A DNA stretch of 64,000 nucleotides from Bacteroidota bacterium (GCA_016721765.1 JADKHO010000004.1:1-64000); one strand, 5' to 3'. Counted from the stretch's first letter, positions 25,647-35,147 are shown. The notes: a model not told the origin generated them from the sequence alone. Numbers and translations are program-made.

Positions 25647-26453
25647 TTATATAATTAGGTTACACAAATCAGCCAAAGCTTCAATAATTTGCAACTCATC
25701 GGTGAGCGGTTCAACAATGGCAACGCGTGCTGCAAGTCTTTTTGGCAAGCCTGTATAAATAAGTTTACCTGCATCAACTAAGAGCCTTGTAGAAACCGTT
25801 TCAGTTAAACTAAGCTCTGTTAAGTTTCTGATTTTGTTTGCAATGGTTACCAGTTTTTTTGCATCATCAGCATCAACATTGGTTTCATTAATGATAATCT
25901 CTGTTTCAATAGCTGCTTCTGGATAATTAAAAGACAATGCAATGAAACGCTGACGCGTTGATGGTTTTAACTCTTTAAAGCCGCGTTGATAGCCCGGATT
26001 AAATGAAGCCACCAACATAAAATCATGATGTGCTTTATGGGTAATTCCTAATTTGTCAATATATAATTCGCGCCTGTGATCGGTAAGCGAATGTATGGCC
26101 ACAATCACATCAGGACGGGCTTCTGCTATTTCATCTAAATAAATAATTGCACCCTCTTTTACAGCTAGCGTGAGTGGCCCATCAACCCAAATGGTTTCGG
26201 CACCTTTAATTAAGTAGCGCCCAATTAAATCTGTTGAAGATGTTTCTTCATGGCAACTGATGGTAATTATATTTTTACCCAACGTATGAGCCATGAACTC
26301 TACAAAACGTGATTTACCCGTTCCGGTTGGACCTTTAATTAATATGGGCAACTGATTTTGATAAGCATGTTTAAATACCTCAATTTCTTTGCCTGTTGAT
26401 TTGTAATAAGGAACAGTTACCATAGCTTCAATTAAATCTGTTACAGCATTCAT
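25647..26453 (-). CDS. norQ: NorQ/CbbQ-type AAA+ ATPase
   Basis: The MoxR/CbbQ family chaperone has Walker A GPTGTGKSR near residue 40, Walker B AIIYLDEIAEA near residue 104, sensor ASFNPGYQRG near residue 151 and an Arg-rich sensor PSTRQRF. At 268 residues it has the usual NorQ length. With NorD it matures the NorBC complex. It follows ric by six bases and is joined to norD by two. Confidence 0.92.
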   Translation of the reverse strand: MNAVTDLIEAMVTVPYYKSTGKEIEVFKHAYQNQLPILIKGPTGTGKSRFVEFMAHTLGKNIITISCHEETSSTDLIGRYLIKGAETIWVDGPLTLAVKEGAIIYLDEIAEARPDVIVAIHSLTDHRRELYIDKLGITHKAHHDFMLVASFNPGYQRGFKELKPSTRQRFIALSFNYPEAAIETEIIINETNVDADDAKKLVTIANKIRNLTELSLTETVSTRLLVDAGKLIYTGLPKRLAARVAIVEPLTDELQIIEALADLCNLII

Positions 26454-26459
26454 ACTCGT

Positions 26460-27179
26460 TTAGTTTAACAACGATTTTTCAATTTCAATAGCTTTTGGAA
26501 AAAGGATATTGTTTTCAAGATGCACATGAATATGTAAGTCTTGTTCAAACTCATCCAGCTTTGCATACAACGCTTTAAACGTGTTACAAGCCCATTCGGG
26601 TGGAGTATATTTATTACTTATCAATGCTATCTGTTTCAATAAATCGCCAACGGTTTCATGCTCATGTTCCATCATATTGATAGGATTAACAACCGTAACA
26701 AAATGTGGTGCAGACCAAACTGTTTTTTGTTTTTGAGATGTAACCAAATATTTAATATAAGGGAAAAGAATATTTTCTTCTTTATGCATATGGGAAGTCA
26801 GCTCTTCGGCCACCGTTTTAAAAATCTCATATATTTTAACCACTGCAGGCTCAGCAGCACCATGCACATTAGCAACCTTAGTTGCATACTGATCAATAAG
26901 ATCAATTGCCTCTACAACATAAACGTGATGCGTATTAACGATATAGTCAATCAGGAAATCCAGTTCCCAGTTATTGAAATTTTGTGATGGCAATACTTTA
27001 CTGTCGATGTTATTTAGGTCTTGCAAAAGTGTGTTTAAATCAACATTCTTTTTTTTGCAAGCTTTTTCAATTGACACCCCTCCACCACAACAAAAATCAA
27101 TTCCATGTTTTTTAAAAACATGTGCAGTTTTAATATTTGATGCCACTACATCGGCTACTTTTTGTTCAGATAAATTCAT
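26460..27179 (-). CDS. ric: Iron-sulfur cluster repair di-iron protein (RIC/ScdA/YtfE)
   Basis: The N-terminal DUF542 segment has the motif HGIDFCCGGG near residue 25, followed by a hemerythrin-like four-helix domain. Iron ligands are visible in IVNTHHVYVV, SHMHKEENILFPY, MMEHEHETVGD and HIHVHLENNILFP. RIC proteins repair Fe-S clusters damaged by nitric oxide, which fits its place in a nitric-oxide-producing operon. It is 239 residues and complete. Confidence 0.93.
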   Translation of the reverse strand: MNLSEQKVADVVASNIKTAHVFKKHGIDFCCGGGVSIEKACKKKNVDLNTLLQDLNNIDSKVLPSQNFNNWELDFLIDYIVNTHHVYVVEAIDLIDQYATKVANVHGAAEPAVVKIYEIFKTVAEELTSHMHKEENILFPYIKYLVTSQKQKTVWSAPHFVTVVNPINMMEHEHETVGDLLKQIALISNKYTPPEWACNTFKALYAKLDEFEQDLHIHVHLENNILFPKAIEIEKSLLN

Positions 27180-27194
27180 GATTTATATTTTTTA

Positions 27195-28502
27195 TTAGTT
27201 ATATATTCCTATAAATTTCTTATCACTTTTTGGTCTTACGATAAGCATTAAGTAAGCCCAGTTCTGTGTCTTAGATGCACTTGACGATTCTAAATATTTG
27301 ATAGTGCTTGATGCAAATAGTTGACTATAACCGGCCTGTAATGAAATGTTTTCATTAAACACATAGCCACCTGTTAGGTCTAACTCAGCTCCAAGCTGTT
27401 GGCTCAATACATCATTTGCGTTATACACATTAGCATTGGTTAAAAAATAATGCAAATCTGTTTGAGCAAACCATTTCTTATTCATGTCATAACGAAATTT
27501 CAAATACAAATCGTTAAGACCCACTGAGTTTTCAAATCGTCCGCTCACGTAAAAATAATCCATATAACCATTGTACATGTGATTAGTTCCATACATTGGA
27601 TTATAAGAATTATTAGTGTTAGCTGTGTTATTAGTGTTGGTTCCGCTTAACATTTCAACTCCAAGGGTAACCTTAAAAGTAGATATTTTCTCAGCATTTA
27701 TATCAAATGTTTGTGCTCCCTGAATGCTGATATCATAACAGCTTAAATCTCTATTGTTTACATCTTTTCCTGTTTGGTAATAGGCAAAAGCCGACACCAA
27801 ATTATTTTTCATAAAACTATATTTGATAGTTGGTAAACCAATAGTTTGTGAATACCTAACTGCTCTATGACCGGTTGTGGTATCTTGTTTTCCATTGTTC
27901 CAAAACAAAATCGACAATTCTAGATCATTGTGTTTATAATTATACCAAAGCATTTGGGCAGTTTTATATTGATTTGCAGTTTTATAATAATCACCGCCAT
28001 AAATAGTTTCAGCATCTTGATTATATCCTCCACCTATATGAAGTTTATGATCGTTTTTAGAGAATTTCAATAAGGCAAAATCATGGGAACGAGCTTGCAT
28101 AGACCAATCAACATTGCCTAAAAAACGAGAGTTATCATAAACTAACTCTTGTCTTCCTATTTTTACACTCCACATGGTATCAATAGGAATTTCAGCCCAA
28201 CCTTCATGCATCGACAATAAATTGTCGGTAGCGTTAAGTTGCGAAGTACTTCCCCAGGTTCTTACATCTTGAATACTAGCAAAAAGCTTAACGTATTTGG
28301 TGTTGTAAGTAAATTGAAATCGTAATCGCTGGCTAATAAAAGCTGATGGATCAACAGTATCCGGAATTAATTTGCCATATCCATGTCTGTATTCAACACG
28401 TTGAACTAATTGCCCATTGAATTCAAATTGAGCTGTAGCACTGTTTTTAAACACCAATCCCATAAACAGTATTGCAATAAATTTTAGTGATGTTATTTTC
28501 AT
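27195..28502 (-). CDS. Alginate-export-type outer-membrane porin
   Basis: A 435-residue protein with a signal peptide ending NSATAQ followed by a chain of amphipathic beta strands. Early phrases RVEYRHGYG, QRLRFQFTYN and VKIGRQELVYDNSRFLG are typical of the alginate_exp porin family found in denitrification loci of Bacteroidota. It probably forms an outer-membrane channel; the substrate is unknown. It overlaps the SCO gene by four bases, so the two are likely translated together. Confidence 0.85.
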   Translation of the reverse strand: MKITSLKFIAILFMGLVFKNSATAQFEFNGQLVQRVEYRHGYGKLIPDTVDPSAFISQRLRFQFTYNTKYVKLFASIQDVRTWGSTSQLNATDNLLSMHEGWAEIPIDTMWSVKIGRQELVYDNSRFLGNVDWSMQARSHDFALLKFSKNDHKLHIGGGYNQDAETIYGGDYYKTANQYKTAQMLWYNYKHNDLELSILFWNNGKQDTTTGHRAVRYSQTIGLPTIKYSFMKNNLVSAFAYYQTGKDVNNRDLSCYDISIQGAQTFDINAEKISTFKVTLGVEMLSGTNTNNTANTNNSYNPMYGTNHMYNGYMDYFYVSGRFENSVGLNDLYLKFRYDMNKKWFAQTDLHYFLTNANVYNANDVLSQQLGAELDLTGGYVFNENISLQAGYSQLFASSTIKYLESSSASKTQNWAYLMLIVRPKSDKKFIGIYN

Positions 28503-29116
28503 TTGTTAATTTCATTGATAATTATTTCTACAGTTTCTTTATTGTTTACACCTAAACCTTCTTGTTGATGAATTAATTCACCTTCGGTATTAAAAACACT
28601 TATGATATTTGAGTGCGAAAAATCCATAGGTGCTATTTGTTTGTATTTTACTGCCAGCACATTTGCAAATTCTTGCACACTGGTTTTTGTTCCTTGTAAA
28701 AATGTCCAATGCGGAGCATCCATTTCATTTGCAATTGCAAATGCTTTTAGCCTTTTCGGATCATCAACTTCGGGATCAATACTTACCAAAGCAAAGTTTA
28801 ACTTGTTCAATTTATCTTTTGGCATTTGACTCTCAATATTTCTCATGTCGGCCACTAAACGTGGGCAAGCCACTTTGCAACTGGTATAAATCATCACCAT
28901 TACCAGTACTTTTCCTTTAAGTTCGCTTAAGGTAATGGTATCGTTATTTTGAGTATGCCAGTTACCTGTTAAATTGAAAATGGACTCGCCAGAAAAAGTA
29001 TCAGCAGTGGCTGTTTTCTTTTCAAGATCAGCATCTGTTTTGGAATTAGTACTGCATGCATTAATGCTTAAAAAGAAAGCTATAAAGAGCATTAATTGTA
29101 TCGTTTTTCTTGCCAT
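28499..29116 (-). CDS. SCO1/SenC-type copper chaperone lipoprotein
   Basis: A lipoprotein signal with lipobox INAC is followed by a thioredoxin-like fold. Copper ligands are CKVAC (CxxxC) and the His of DFSHSN. It probably delivers copper to the nitrite reductase encoded upstream, which is inference from the locus. The ATG at 29116 (MARKTIQLM) is chosen over 29146 because it follows the nirV stop by one base and starts a normal signal peptide, whereas the longer form would overlap nirV by 29 bp. Confidence 0.9.
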   Translation of the reverse strand: MARKTIQLMLFIAFFLSINACSTNSKTDADLEKKTATADTFSGESIFNLTGNWHTQNNDTITLSELKGKVLVMVMIYTSCKVACPRLVADMRNIESQMPKDKLNKLNFALVSIDPEVDDPKRLKAFAIANEMDAPHWTFLQGTKTSVQEFANVLAVKYKQIAPMDFSHSNIISVFNTEGELIHQQEGLGVNNKETVEIIINEINK

Positions 29117-29117
29117 T

Positions 29118-29966
29118 CTAGTTGCTGATAATTGAATCTTTAACACATCTAAAACCTAAGTTCTGGATTGAGAAATTTGCTTTTAAACTTCCTCTGAAGG
29201 CATAGCGCATAAAGGCTGCATAATTCATTAAATCAGTGGCGTTTATTGAGCCGGTTCCACAAAACAAATTTTGATCTGTTTTTACATCATTCCTGGATTC
29301 TCCTGTTAAAAGAATTGAACTAAAATCGCTTGTCCATTCCCAAACCAAACCGTGTAAATCGTAAACACCCCAATAGTTTTTAAAAGTTTGACCAATAGGA
29401 TTTAAACTTGTTTTTGGCTTTTCATACCAATCTAAAATATATTGATTGTATGACTTCACTTGACGAGCATCTTTCTTATCTTTATTTGCCATTGCTACAT
29501 ATTCCCATTCATCCACTGTTGGCAATCGTTTGCCTTGACATTCACAATAAGATTTTGCAGCATACCATGATACATTTGTAATAGGACTGCTGGGCTTCAT
29601 TTCATCGCCAATAGTGGTATCGTTTTTCCAACGAAATAAGTAATTGTCATCAGCAAAAATCTTTTTCACATTTGATTTTCTCCAGCGTTTATTAGTTTTT
29701 GCAAAAGCTGCAAAATCAGCATTAGTAACCGGTAATACATCCACCAAAAAATCATTGATAACAATTAATTGTGAGTCTCTTCCATATAATGGCACATAAT
29801 TGCCACCTTTAATCTTTGCCATAGTTGCAGTTACTCCAAATGTGGTATCATTTGGAGTAACCACTGCTATTTCTTTATTGTTTTCAATCATTTCCAAATT
29901 CATTTTCTTGTTTGAACAAGAAATTATAAAAATGAAAAAACAAAAGGCAGGCAATATCTTTTTCAA
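29118..29966 (-). CDS. nirV: NirV-like SUMF1/FGE-domain lipoprotein
   Basis: A lipoprotein signal with lipobox IISC is followed by a formylglycine-generating-enzyme-like (SUMF1) domain. Visible motifs are ITNVSWYAAKSYCECQGKRL, PTVDEWEYVAMA, GLVWEWTSDFS and NLGFRCVKD. NirV proteins of this fold sit next to nirK in many denitrifiers; their biochemical role is not settled. Catalytic Cys residues of true FGE are not clearly retained. It starts three bases after nirK. Confidence 0.88.
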   Translation of the reverse strand: MKKILPAFCFFIFIISCSNKKMNLEMIENNKEIAVVTPNDTTFGVTATMAKIKGGNYVPLYGRDSQLIVINDFLVDVLPVTNADFAAFAKTNKRWRKSNVKKIFADDNYLFRWKNDTTIGDEMKPSSPITNVSWYAAKSYCECQGKRLPTVDEWEYVAMANKDKKDARQVKSYNQYILDWYEKPKTSLNPIGQTFKNYWGVYDLHGLVWEWTSDFSSILLTGESRNDVKTDQNLFCGTGSINATDLMNYAAFMRYAFRGSLKANFSIQNLGFRCVKDSIISN

Positions 29967-29969
29967 AAT

Positions 29970-31436
29970 CTATTTAACCGTTTTACGTACAGCAGCAACC
30001 ATTGCCGGTGTAATTTCCTTTTTACTATTACCCCAACTGTTGTAAACAAATGTTAACACATTGGCTATTTCATCATCGGTTAAAACTTGAGCAGTCATTA
30101 CACTGTTGTATTTTTTACCATTAACTACTATTTCACCGGTTTTACCTTTAATGATAAATTCAATTGCACTTGTAGGATTAGCATTTAAATAATCAGACTT
30201 AGCTAACGGAGGGAAGGTATTTGGCAAACCTTCACCATTTGGCTGATGGCATGCAAAACAAGTTCTGTTATAAATTGATTTTCCATCTTCAATTCGTTCA
30301 GCTAAAGATGTTGGTTTTGGTAATTTTACAGCATTCGCATCTTCCGGCATATTCTGAATGGTTCCACCTTCAGCGTGATAAACTTCATCAGTTTGTTTAC
30401 CAGAATAAATTAATTTGTTTTCATCACCGGTAACTTTTAACATACCTAAACTACCCTTGTTAAATGTTCTGAAAATTGAATGATCAACAATGATAAATGT
30501 ACCGGGAACTTCCACTTTAAATTCAACTATTGAAGAACCGCCTGCAGGAATTAAAGTTGTTTGCACATCATGGTTAAGTAATGTACCACCTTCTATATTT
30601 ACATTGTCAAAAATTTCACCAATTACATGGAAAGATGAAACCAAATTAGGGCCTCCATTACCAACAAATAAACGAACCGTTTCGCCTACTTTGGCAGTGA
30701 TGGCATTGTCACCTGTTAAGGAACCAACATGACCATTAAATACAACATAATCCGGTTCTTCATTAACAGCTTTAGTCATATCAAAAGGTTGCAAACCTTT
30801 TTCACCATTAGCACCTTTGGTATAAAAATCGCCTTGCATAATGTAGTACTCTTTATCTACTGGAGGCAATCCACCTTCAGGTTCAACTAAAATTAAACCG
30901 TACATACCATTGGCAATGTGCATTCCAACAGGTGCTGTAGCACAATGATATACATAGAGACCTTGATTAATTACCTTGAATGAAAAAACAACTTCGTGAC
31001 CGGGTGCAACAAATGATGAAGCAGCGCCACCTCCAGGTCCGGTTACAGCATGTAAATCGATGTTGTGAGGCAACTTATTATCGGGATGATTCTTCAAATG
31101 GAATTCAACTTCATCGCCAATTCGTGTTCTGATAAAACTTCCGGGTACCGAGCCACCAAATGTCCAATAAATATATTTTACACCATCGGCCATCACACCT
31201 TCTTTTTCTACAATTTCTAAATTAACAGTAAGTTTTGTCGCCTCTCTGTTACCCACAGGTTTAGGTACTAATGGCGGTGATGTTAGTTCCGCAACCATAG
31301 TGCCCGTTACTTTTATTTGAGTTGGGTCTACATTTTTAGCCGGCTCATTTGATGAGTTGCAACTTGTAATAACTAAACTGCTGAGGCTAATAATAAAAGT
31401 CATTTTCAGCACTGATAAATATATTTTCTTATTCAT
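29970..31436 (-). CDS. nirK: Copper nitrite reductase NirK with C-terminal cytochrome c domain
   Basis: Reduces nitrite to nitric oxide in the periplasm. A lipoprotein signal (lipobox ITSC) precedes two cupredoxin domains. Type 1 copper ligands are in LPHNIDLHAV and YVYHCATAPVGMHIANG; type 2 residues include the Asp of the first motif and His in SFHVIGEIFD. From about residue 390 a class I cytochrome c domain has haem motif CFACH and a distal Met in SVMTAQ. This three-domain form is known for part of the NirK family. It follows norB by 32 bp. Confidence 0.94.
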   Translation of the reverse strand: MNKKIYLSVLKMTFIISLSSLVITSCNSSNEPAKNVDPTQIKVTGTMVAELTSPPLVPKPVGNREATKLTVNLEIVEKEGVMADGVKYIYWTFGGSVPGSFIRTRIGDEVEFHLKNHPDNKLPHNIDLHAVTGPGGGAASSFVAPGHEVVFSFKVINQGLYVYHCATAPVGMHIANGMYGLILVEPEGGLPPVDKEYYIMQGDFYTKGANGEKGLQPFDMTKAVNEEPDYVVFNGHVGSLTGDNAITAKVGETVRLFVGNGGPNLVSSFHVIGEIFDNVNIEGGTLLNHDVQTTLIPAGGSSIVEFKVEVPGTFIIVDHSIFRTFNKGSLGMLKVTGDENKLIYSGKQTDEVYHAEGGTIQNMPEDANAVKLPKPTSLAERIEDGKSIYNRTCFACHQPNGEGLPNTFPPLAKSDYLNANPTSAIEFIIKGKTGEIVVNGKKYNSVMTAQVLTDDEIANVLTFVYNSWGNSKKEITPAMVAAVRKTVK

Positions 31437-31468
31437 AATCTTAGGTTTTATTGTTTAGGGAAATAGTT

Positions 31469-32815
31469 TTATTTTTTAATTAATAATGCTTCCAATGCTT
31501 CGTCAGTTGGTTGACCGTATCGCACAAACTCGATGATGTAACAAATTATGCCTACTGTAAACATGGTTGCACAACAAACAAGAATGAAGAAATGCACTTG
31601 TATTTCTTTCTGCACATCGCCAAACTCTAAACCTACTATTCGCTCAAGGTAAACCTGTGCAACACCTGCAACACCAAAAGCTACTGTCATACCTATCATG
31701 CCAATATTCGACAGCCAAAATGCAAGTAAACCTGTTGTGGTATCAAATAATTTGCGACCGGTTAAATTTGGTAATGCATAGCTGATAATGGCTAAGACTA
31801 TCATTGCATAGGCTCCCCAAAAAGCAAGGTGACCATGCATAGCTGTAACTAATGTACCATGTGTGTACATGTTAACCTGTGGTAAAGTGTGTGCTAATCC
31901 TAATAAACCGGCACCCACAAAAGATACAATTGCAGTACCTAATGTCCAGTTTAAAGCAATTTTATTAGGATGTTTTTTCTCGCCTTTGCGGTACATTGAA
32001 ATGGCAAATAATGCCATTCCTAAAAAAGCCAGTGGCTCCATTGCTGAGAATATTCCACCTACTATTAACCAAACTTTTCCAACGCCTATATAGTAGTAGT
32101 GGTGACCTGTTCCTAAAATACCGGAAATGAAAGTTAAACCCACAATTACGTATAGCCACTTCTCAATTACTTCGCGGTCAACACCTGTTATTTTAATCAA
32201 TAAGAATGCTAAAATACCACCCATGATTAATTCCCAAACACCTTCAACCCATAAGTGAACAACCCACCATCTGAAAAACGAATCCATGGTTTGATTGTCA
32301 AACCATATCATACCGGGCAGGTACAATAAGGCCGCAAAAAATAATCCCATTGATAAAACCAATGCAGTGGTTGTTCGCTTTTTACCTTTGAATAAAGTAA
32401 CTAAGATCAACCCTAAAAAAGTTAAGACATTTACGACAACCAGCCAATCTAACGGACGAGGAATTTCTAAAAACTTTCTGCCTTCCCAATAATTAAAGTG
32501 ATAGCCAATTATTGCAACCACACCAACCAACGCTAATGTAATTAACTGAATATAGGCTAGCTTTACATTTACCAATTCATGTTCAGCTTCTTCGGGAATA
32601 ATGTAATAAGCAGCTCCCATAAAACCACTAAGCAACCAAACAACTAATAAATTAGTATGTACCGCTCTTGCAGTATTAAACGCAATAACCGGGTGCAATA
32701 CATCATAACCCATGTGGGCAAATGCCATTATAAAACCATACACTATTTGTAATGATAACAGCAGCATGGAAAGTGCAAAAAACCAATACGCTACTTTTTG
32801 TGATTTATATTTCAT
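31469..32815 (-). CDS. norB: Nitric oxide reductase large subunit NorB
   Basis: The 448-residue, 12-helix haem-copper oxidase relative reduces two NO to N2O. Ligand motifs are ARAVHTNLLVVWLL, WWVVHLWVEGVWEL (with the conserved Glu), GTGHHYYYIG and AMHGHLAFWG. There is no quinol-type N-terminal extension, so it is the cytochrome-c-dependent form, which agrees with the adjacent norC. It starts 23 bp after norC and is complete. Confidence 0.96.
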   Translation of the reverse strand: MKYKSQKVAYWFFALSMLLLSLQIVYGFIMAFAHMGYDVLHPVIAFNTARAVHTNLLVVWLLSGFMGAAYYIIPEEAEHELVNVKLAYIQLITLALVGVVAIIGYHFNYWEGRKFLEIPRPLDWLVVVNVLTFLGLILVTLFKGKKRTTTALVLSMGLFFAALLYLPGMIWFDNQTMDSFFRWWVVHLWVEGVWELIMGGILAFLLIKITGVDREVIEKWLYVIVGLTFISGILGTGHHYYYIGVGKVWLIVGGIFSAMEPLAFLGMALFAISMYRKGEKKHPNKIALNWTLGTAIVSFVGAGLLGLAHTLPQVNMYTHGTLVTAMHGHLAFWGAYAMIVLAIISYALPNLTGRKLFDTTTGLLAFWLSNIGMIGMTVAFGVAGVAQVYLERIVGLEFGDVQKEIQVHFFILVCCATMFTVGIICYIIEFVRYGQPTDEALEALLIKK

Positions 32816-32838
32816 ATTATAAATGTTTAGTAGTTAAA

Positions 32839-33264
32839 TTATTTCTTGTATTGTGGTTTAGGTGGAAATCCATTTAAGTCAACTTCGCCAATCCATTTTA
32901 AAAAAGCAACTACATCATTGGCATCCTGCTCAGTCATAGCATAGGCAACCATTTGACGGCCACGCGGAGACCATGGTGTTTTTGACATCAAGGCAGCTTT
33001 AATATAGCCTTCTCCCCTGCGGTCATAAACCTTAGTAAGTTCAGGTGCATAATAAGCGCCTTCTCCTAAAATAGTATGACACCCCATACAGTTGTTTGAC
33101 TCCCATATTTCTTTACCGTGAATAACTTGAGGCGAAAGATTTTCTTCATGAGTACGTTTGGGAACTTCATTGCTTAATGAGTTCCATGACAATCCTAAAA
33201 AGATACCAAATGTAACAATGGTGCCTCCCAGGAAAAAAGCTCGGGCTTGTGATTTTGATAGCAT
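32839..33264 (-). CDS. norC: Nitric oxide reductase cytochrome c subunit NorC
   Basis: A single N-terminal membrane anchor (FFLGGTIVTFGIFLGLSW) is followed by a periplasmic cytochrome c domain. The haem motif is CMGCH near residue 59 and the distal Met is probably in RGRQMVAYAM. At 141 residues it has the normal NorC length. It is the first structural gene of the operon, and norB follows closely. Confidence 0.95.
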   Translation of the reverse strand: MLSKSQARAFFLGGTIVTFGIFLGLSWNSLSNEVPKRTHEENLSPQVIHGKEIWESNNCMGCHTILGEGAYYAPELTKVYDRRGEGYIKAALMSKTPWSPRGRQMVAYAMTEQDANDVVAFLKWIGEVDLNGFPPKPQYKK

Positions 33265-33336
33265 ATTGAATTAATTTAATTGTTTATAAATGATTATTGG
33301 TACGCATAGTCGATGTTAATCATGAGTGCTTAGTTT

Positions 33337-33762
33337 TCATTTAAGTGATATATATTTTTTCTTAAGTAATTTTGAAAATTGGTTTATGCTTAAATTCAAC
33401 AAATCCGTTAATAGGATTTCTCTGATTCGTGAGTAGGTTGCATGTGCAGGGCAAGGATTGGCAGACGAGCAAACGTTTAGGCCTAAAATGCATTTATTGA
33501 AAAAGCCATCGCCATCAATTGCAATTACTATTTCCTTAATGGTGATTGATTTATTTTCTTCAATTTGAAATCCACCTCTTGCTCCAATCGTTGAAATAAT
33601 CAGCCCGCTTTTTCTAAGTTTCTGTAAAATTTTTGCAGTAAAGGCAACAGGTGAATCGATTGCTTCAGCTATTTCATTCAAGCTGATTTTTCTGGAAGCA
33701 CTGCTTTTTAATTCTATAAAAATCATTGCCTTTATGGCGTATTCGCAAGCTTTGCTAAACAT
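33337..33762 (-). CDS. Rrf2-family regulator, NsrR/IscR-like
   Basis: The N-terminal winged helix has the Rrf2 pattern ACEYAIKAMIFIEL, SLNEIAEAIDSPVAFTAKIL and GLIISTIGARGGF. Cysteines follow as C-x7-C-x5-C in CILGLNVCSSANPCPAH, the placement used for an Fe-S cluster. It probably senses nitric oxide or redox state and controls the adjacent norC-norD operon. The ATG at 33762 (MFSKACEYA) is the family's usual start; one at 33792 would add ten residues. A dyad lies just upstream. Confidence 0.9.
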   Translation of the reverse strand: MFSKACEYAIKAMIFIELKSSASRKISLNEIAEAIDSPVAFTAKILQKLRKSGLIISTIGARGGFQIEENKSITIKEIVIAIDGDGFFNKCILGLNVCSSANPCPAHATYSRIREILLTDLLNLSINQFSKLLKKKYISLK

Positions 33763-33804
33763 ATTTATACTATTACGGTGCAAAGTTTGCAATTAATTCC
33801 TTAA

Positions 33805-33824
33805 TTCGGATAAAAATATCCGAA
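33805..33824 (-). promoter_or_regulatory. Candidate Rrf2 operator dyad
   Basis: A perfect 8-bp inverted repeat TTCGGATA / TATCCGAA with a four-A centre lies 43-62 bp upstream of the regulator start at 33762. Its place suggests autoregulation. A second copy before norC was not seen. Confidence 0.5.
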
Positions 33825-34138
33825 ATAATTTAAAACCTGATAATTATCATATTTTTGGAGAATGAAATAGTTGAAATTTTACGGGGAGCAGGACTTATAG
33901 AAATGGATAGAGCAAGGGCTCTTCAATCATATGCCTATATAGTAGTATAATGTAGAATGTAAGGATCCTCGAAACTTGCTAGTTCAATCAAAAACCACCC
34001 TTGAAGACTGTATCACTAAAGGATTGTTATATAAAATTTCAACGCTTTAAAAATAACGCAACGCACAGCCGAAACGACAATGACACAGAAACTCAATACT
34101 GACAAAGGTTTGCTAGGACGGTGTACAAGAACCACTGG
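33825..34138. other. Gene-free end of the denitrification segment
   Basis: About 310 bp between the operator dyad and the attC core. I see no gene, strong hairpin or promoter match on either strand; the first 40 bp are AT-rich, the rest ordinary. Confidence 0.5.
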
Positions 34139-34270
34139 CTATAACAGCACCTGCCCAAAAGGCGAGGTTTCGTGTTCCAAAGACAGTTTAGTATTTAATC
34201 AAACATTAGTTTTTCAAATCAAGTTTTGTGGCAAAAGTCCCGCCCTTCGGGTAGCTGCAAAACGTTATAT
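34139..34270 (+). repeat. attC-like site 18 (short class)
   Basis: Cores are GGCTATAAC, matching GTTATAGCC at 23736, and GTTATATGA. Arms are GCACCTGCCCAAAAGGCGAGG / CCCGCCCTTCGGGTAGCTGC with bulges. Near-identical to site 44. Confidence 0.88.
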
Positions 34271-34341
34271 GAGATTTTTGCTGAACGGTCTGCTGCGATT
34301 GACTTTTACTTTCTTACCAACTGAATACGAAATGTTGGAAA

Positions 34342-34874
34342 ATGGAGTTTAAAAATTACATAATGAAAATAAGAGGTAGTTCCATTATTATATTTTTGAC
34401 CCTTAGTCTATTTATTATGTTTTTCACAGTTAGCTGTAAAAAATATCCTGATGGACCAATTTTTAATTTTACTTCAAAGTATAATAGATTAGAGAAAGCT
34501 TATTGGGTATTAGATTACCTAGAAATTGGAGGAATTGATTCTACCTCTGATTTTCTGGCAGCAACTGATAGTGGTTATGTTTTTGAAAGCATGGAGTTTT
34601 TGAACCGGATAAAGGAATATCTGCCATTAATTACAAATCACCTTCTCATCAATCAGCCATTTATTTTACTTGGGGCTTTGCTGATAGAAAAAGGAAATTG
34701 GCAGTTCAAGTTACATCTTATTCAAGACCCTTTTTTACGAAAAGCGATTTTATTGGACCTTTATGGGTTAATGAGAGAATTGAATATAGAATTATGAAAC
34801 TAACCAAAACAGAACTCTGGTTAGAGGTTACGTATAATGGAAAATTAACAAAGGTTCATTTTAGAAGTGCCTAA
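34342..34874 (+). pseudogene. Lipoprotein gene, copy 1, frameshifted at a T run
   Basis: A lipoprotein signal ends at lipobox FTVSC, then YNRLEKAYWVLDYLEIGG and DSGYVFES. At about 34595 the run after ATGGAG has five T, while copy 3 has six. With a sixth T the frame continues through FFEPDKGISAINYKSPS and GFADRKRKLAVQVTSYS to the end FRSA at 34874, a 177-residue protein. As written, the frame stops at 34797. The lipoprotein resembles small lipocalin-like proteins of Bacteroidota, but no family is certain. The cassette starts at G34264 and ends CTCATATAAC. Confidence 0.8.
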
Positions 34875-34940
34875 CTAAATTTTGACGGACACTTAAAGCC
34901 TCCATTATACTTTAACCTTTCCCTCCGAAACAAAAACCTC

Positions 34941-35147
34941 ATATAACAGCTTGCAAGCGTGATGTCTTATTTTGGGCGGACAGAAGGTTTATTAACTTTG
35001 AAGCTCGATTGAAGTTCTTGCAAGAAAAATATTGCAATATGATTTTCGGTAAATAATTTTTTTAATTTTATTGCAATATTTTTAACGAAACGACAGTGCT
35101 TCGAAGGCCCAAAATAAAACACCACGCCTGCAAGCAAAACGTTAGCT
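34941..35147 (+). repeat. attC-like site 19 (class D)
   Basis: Cores are TCATATAAC and GTTAGCTGC. The site is the same in sequence as sites 30 and 46, which follow the other two copies of the lipoprotein gene, apart from the core of the next cassette. Confidence 0.92.

Larger units (their letters stand above)
23737..34141 (-). mobile_element. 10.4-kb denitrification segment bounded by cassette cores
   Basis: The segment opens with GTTATAGCC-AA-TGG (G at 23736) and closes with CCA-CT-GGCTATAAC before the site at 34139. The ends are complementary in the same way as small cassettes. It holds ten minus-strand genes for nitrite and nitric-oxide reduction plus their regulator and maintenance proteins. 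This is far larger than a typical cassette, and all genes run against the array direction. About 135 bp (23743-23877) and 314 bp (33825-34138) at its ends are gene-free. Confidence 0.7.
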
